In this document: positions 6,776 to 9,321 of the stretch, one piece after another | Numbering within the stretch: position 1 is the stretch's first letter | How the letters are laid out: each line of letters opens with the position of its first letter | Assembly: GCA_016711805.1 (NCBI GenBank) | Contig: JADJSH010000043.1 | Span: forward strand, 1-9,321 | From: Bacteroidota bacterium | GTDB lineage: Bacteria > Bacteroidota > Bacteroidia > B-17B0 > Aurantibacillaceae | Direction: 5' to 3' | DNA length: 9,321 bases | Translations under genes and position numbers: made by a program | Notes under the pieces: generated by a model | What the model was told of the DNA's origin: nothing | The model's database searches: none | What the model saw: the letters and a program-made list of their open reading frames with translations, nothing else

Positions 6776-9321
6776 CAGATGCAGGATCAACGGCATTATT
6801 TGAAGCATGTATAGCGGCGGCAGTACCTGTATTATGTGCGCGTAAAACATCTGCTCCGTTTGTATTTGAATTATTTGCAAAATTAGCAACATTACCTCCA
6901 GTGGTACTCTGGAATTTTATACGCAATTCAAAGCCGTCCCTGTTCCAGTGTTTGTAATATCAATCGCACCAGTTCCCATTACTATTTGAGGAAGCGATCA
7001 ATGCCCTTCCCACCACCCGGGAAGAAATTGCTCTAACAACATCTCCACTCGAATTTGCAAAATCAGTAGCAGTTACAGCCGTTGAACTATTGTTTGCCGT
7101 ATAAATAGCATTACCAGTTCCATTTGTACTAATGAATATAATGCCGCAGCTGTATTTGTAGCGTTACTTATCTGTAAAAATACCCGCCGAACCTGAACCT
7201 AAGTTTGTTGCACCAATAGCCGCACCAATGCCATTTGTAGATGCTTCAATTGCTTTTGCACTGCTACCAGTATTATTAACTTCGATATAAGCCGTTACCA
7301 ACACCAAATGTCTGAATCCCCATTACTTCCATTTGAAACGTTATTAATATCTAATGCTAATCCATCTAAACTAGCAGCATTATTTTTTATATCTAATGAT
7401 GCATTTGGAGTAAATAGTTCCAATTCCTACTTTATCCGTTAAATTAGCTTGAGTAACAATACCAGAACCCTGAATCCATGGAGATAGACTATGCCTGAAA
7501 TTAAATGTCCACAAAAAGCACTCCATTTTCTGATACTTTAAATTTATTACTTGGTCTATCGTAATAAATACGTCCTTCATTTACAAAAGATGTATTCGGT
7601 GGAGTATTATAAGCCGCCATAGTTAAAGAAGAATCCACTCTTAATCTACCTTGTTCAATGCTGCTTTATTAAAAATGTTATTTGGATTAACTGTCACGAT
7701 TTCCATCATTACCTAATTTTAAAAGTTCTTTGATTACTATTTGTATTAGGTAATAACTGCAAAAACAAATCAGTCCCTTTACTTGTATTGGTTACGTTTT
7801 CGATGCTCTAGCATAAATTTTTGCTCCATCACCATACTCCCGTACCATCATATGCTGAAAAAACTTATTTTACCAATTTCTTGAGCTGCAAAAACAGCTC
7901 CTCTTGTATATGTAGAGAAACGCCTAAAGGATTATTTCAAGTCAAATTTATTTGTCCAGAAAAACCAAAACCTTCTGCCGCAAATCCAGGTGAAGTTGTA
8001 TTATCATCCATGACATGAAAAGTAGTCAATGCTGAATGCATATTGTTTATAGACGTTTTTCCATCACCATAAATCAAAAATCTAGATTTATAAATTTGTG
8101 CTATCAAAAAGCTAACACTATATGCCGAAAAATTATTCGCCGCATTAGCTTACTTGCACCAACTTCAAAATATTTATTTGCTACTCCTGTATTTGAAAAC
8201 CTGATTTCTACTTAATGCTCCTGATGTTTCTCTTTAAACGCATCTGGGGATTAGCGGTAGTTGCAGAATGAAGAATTTCTGTATTTCCTTCAAATTTAGC
8301 GGCTAAAGTTGTGCGTTATATGATTTAGCAACAATGCTGTTAATCGAACCATTCGTTTGAGCATTTACAGCATTAGCAGTTGTCTACTTACTTCGGATAA
8401 AATGAATTTTCCTCCATCTCCATTTGTAGATTCGCCCTATAAATACCTGCACCTGTAGATTTCCCCTTAACACCAGCACCTGAACCACTTTGACCGTAAA
8501 CACCAATACTGTTATTAGATTTTCACCGAAAACACCCGTTGATGAAACTGTAGCTCCCGAATTATAACCATGTATGGTTGCTGGCACCGAACCTGTGCCA
8601 TAAACATCTAGCTTGTATATGTTGGATTATTTGCACTATGCCAACAAGACTAATTGAGTTTGTTGTTACAACTGAAGTTGCTGTTGGTGCAGTCCATAGA
8701 CTATAATGTAGCTAAGTTTACAGAGTTAGTTGCAGGACCTGAAGTTAATGTTGTTCCTGTTAATGATAATGTTGGCGTTACTGCAATAGTTTGTGTTCCT
8801 GCGTAGTAAATACACCAGTATTATTATTGTAAATGGACATTGAAACGTTAACTGTATAATTTGAGAAACATTGTTTACAGTTGCAACACCTGTTCCTGTA
8901 ATCGTTGGTGAAGCAATTGAAGATGGTGCCCATGAACCAGCATTGAATTGCAATACCCTTGATTTGCTGTTGGGGCAAACTGCTGAAATGTTCACACCTC
9001 TTTAGTTTTGATACAGTTGATGTATTATTCGAACCAATTACATCTCCCGCAACGTTGGGTGTATATTGAGCTGCAGTTGTTAACTCCCTTTCCAAAAAAT
9101 TATCTACTGAAAATGTAGGAACAGCATTGGTAGCATTAGCTCCATAATTGTTTGCCGCAACACCTGTTGAAATTCAAGTTTATACTTGGTTACTTGTAAT
9201 AGACATATTATTTGGTGTGCCAAAATGTTCTGAACTAGCAGGAACAGTAGCAGAAAAACAACCGTACCATTGGTTAATACTGCATTTGAATTTGAACTTA
9301 TAGAATATGCTGGCGCATTTA
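6380..9321 (-). CDS. Large surface protein with tail-fibre-like modules, N-terminus outside window (many frameshifts)
   Basis: No long open frame survives, but joined frames read continuously from the right edge to a TAA at 6380-6382, one base before the next ATG. From the N-terminal side it has a GDVIGSNNTSTVSKL / QVLQFNAGSWAPSS linker, a Gly/Ser/Asn-rich region (GTGSVPATIHGYNSGATV, GVYGQSGSGAGVKGKSTGAG), and a segment with GKISFFSAYDGTG and TDLFLQLLPNTNSNQRTFKL. VGIGT and TPNASLDIKN follow, then degenerate A/N/G-rich repeats. The C-terminal beta domain reads VTLTLGTCNDVKGSLSAVV, YSVNPTVVVTPNTDPGQ and FGFNYMVIE. These modules are typical of phage tail fibres and of many Bacteroidota surface proteins. 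No T9SS sorting domain is visible at its end. I infer an extracellular fibre or adhesin; receptor and export route are unknown. Reconstruction covers about 980 residues. Confidence 0.78.
6776..7370 (-). repeat. Degenerate A/N/G-rich repeats in the fibre-like protein
   Basis: Loosely repeated units share an N-x-x-G-x-A-(I/L/V)-x-A core. Examples are NTGTAAAIHASNNA, NSNTNGADVLRAH, NSSTAVTATDFANSSGDVVR, NGTGNAIYTAN and NGIGAAIGATNLGSGSAGIF. Many units contain a TTTG-plus-A/T hexamer on the plus strand (for example atttga, atttgt and attgta words). They suggest a repetitive, probably beta-helical or trimeric stalk. The exact period could not be set because of the frame slips. Confidence 0.6.
7391..7430 (-). 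other. VGIGT...TPNASLDI motif
   Basis: VGIGT is followed, after one extra base, by TPNASLDIKN. The VGIGT-x-TP-x-x-x-L-(D/H)-I/V motif is a hallmark of tail-fibre-like Bacteroidota surface proteins. It usually marks the join between an upstream repeat block and a new module. Confidence 0.75.
8930..9053 (-). other. GDV-x-G ... QVLQFN linker of the fibre-like protein
   Basis: GDVIGSNNTSTVSKL, then GVNISAVCP, then (after a slip) ANQVLQFNAGSWAPSSI. This matches the linker GDV-x-G...T-V-x-x-L-x-G...P-x-x-x-Q-V-L-x-(F/Y)-N...W-x-P that recurs in tail-fibre-like proteins. It is followed by a region recoverable as TGTGVATVNNVS and AGTQTIAVTPTLSLTGTT. Confidence 0.7.

Noticed and set aside
8384..8587. 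Separate small gene starting MPATIHGYNSGATV
   Set aside because: It is an internal piece of the fibre-like protein. The same frame continues upstream (DVYGTGSVPATIHG), and after GVFGEN the protein continues in a neighbouring frame.
6776..8640. CRISPR array or exact tandem repeat, suggested by recurring short words
   Set aside because: Similarity is at the protein level and degenerate. There are no identical direct repeats with regular unique spacers.
6380..9321. Prophage, suggested by tail-fibre-like motifs
   Set aside because: No capsid, tail, integrase or lysis gene is present. These motifs are common in chromosomal Bacteroidota surface proteins, and the gene is coupled to T9SS genes.
2338..9321. 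Programmed ribosomal frameshifting as explanation of the broken frames
   Set aside because: There are dozens of slips in three unrelated proteins, without a shared slippery motif or downstream structure. Sequencing indels explain them better.

Overview
The window is a single block of genes that all read on the minus strand, from right to left, with no intergenic gap longer than about 21 bases. It is A+T-rich and belongs to the Bacteroidota, most likely a Flavobacteriales-like or related free-living lineage. The evidence is two type IX secretion system (T9SS) type B C-terminal sorting domains, a PorP/SprF-family outer-membrane protein and a PorE-like TPR/propeller protein, all found only in that phylum.

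Layout in the direction of transcription: (1) 9321-6380, the C-terminal part of a large surface protein built from tail-fibre-like modules. (2) 6378-5599, a short secreted protein with a type B sorting domain. (3) 5594-2295, a secreted pappalysin-type (M43) zinc metalloprotease carrying PKD, SprB-like and Ig-like domains and a type B sorting domain. (4) 2286-1338, a PorP/SprF-family protein. (5) 1316-1, a PorE-like protein running off the left edge. After correcting obvious single-base indels, the gaps between genes are 1, 4, 8 and 21 bases, so this looks like one operon. A plausible reading is that it encodes T9SS cargo together with its own SprF-like partner and a periplasmic peptidoglycan-binding PorE-like partner.

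Genes 1-4 are interrupted by single-base frameshifts. They are dense from about 2.34 kb to the right end, occur once in porP/sprF, and are absent from the 1.3-kb PorE-like frame. Protein similarity continues across each break by switching frame, often at a homopolymer, and the frames contain no clear substitution stops. This points to an unpolished long-read sequence rather than gene decay. As a result the largest genes never appear as long open frames, and the protease and the fibre-like protein can only be recognised by joining frames. Endpoints of these genes are therefore reconstructed. No RNA genes, CRISPR arrays, insertion sequences, promoters or terminators were seen.
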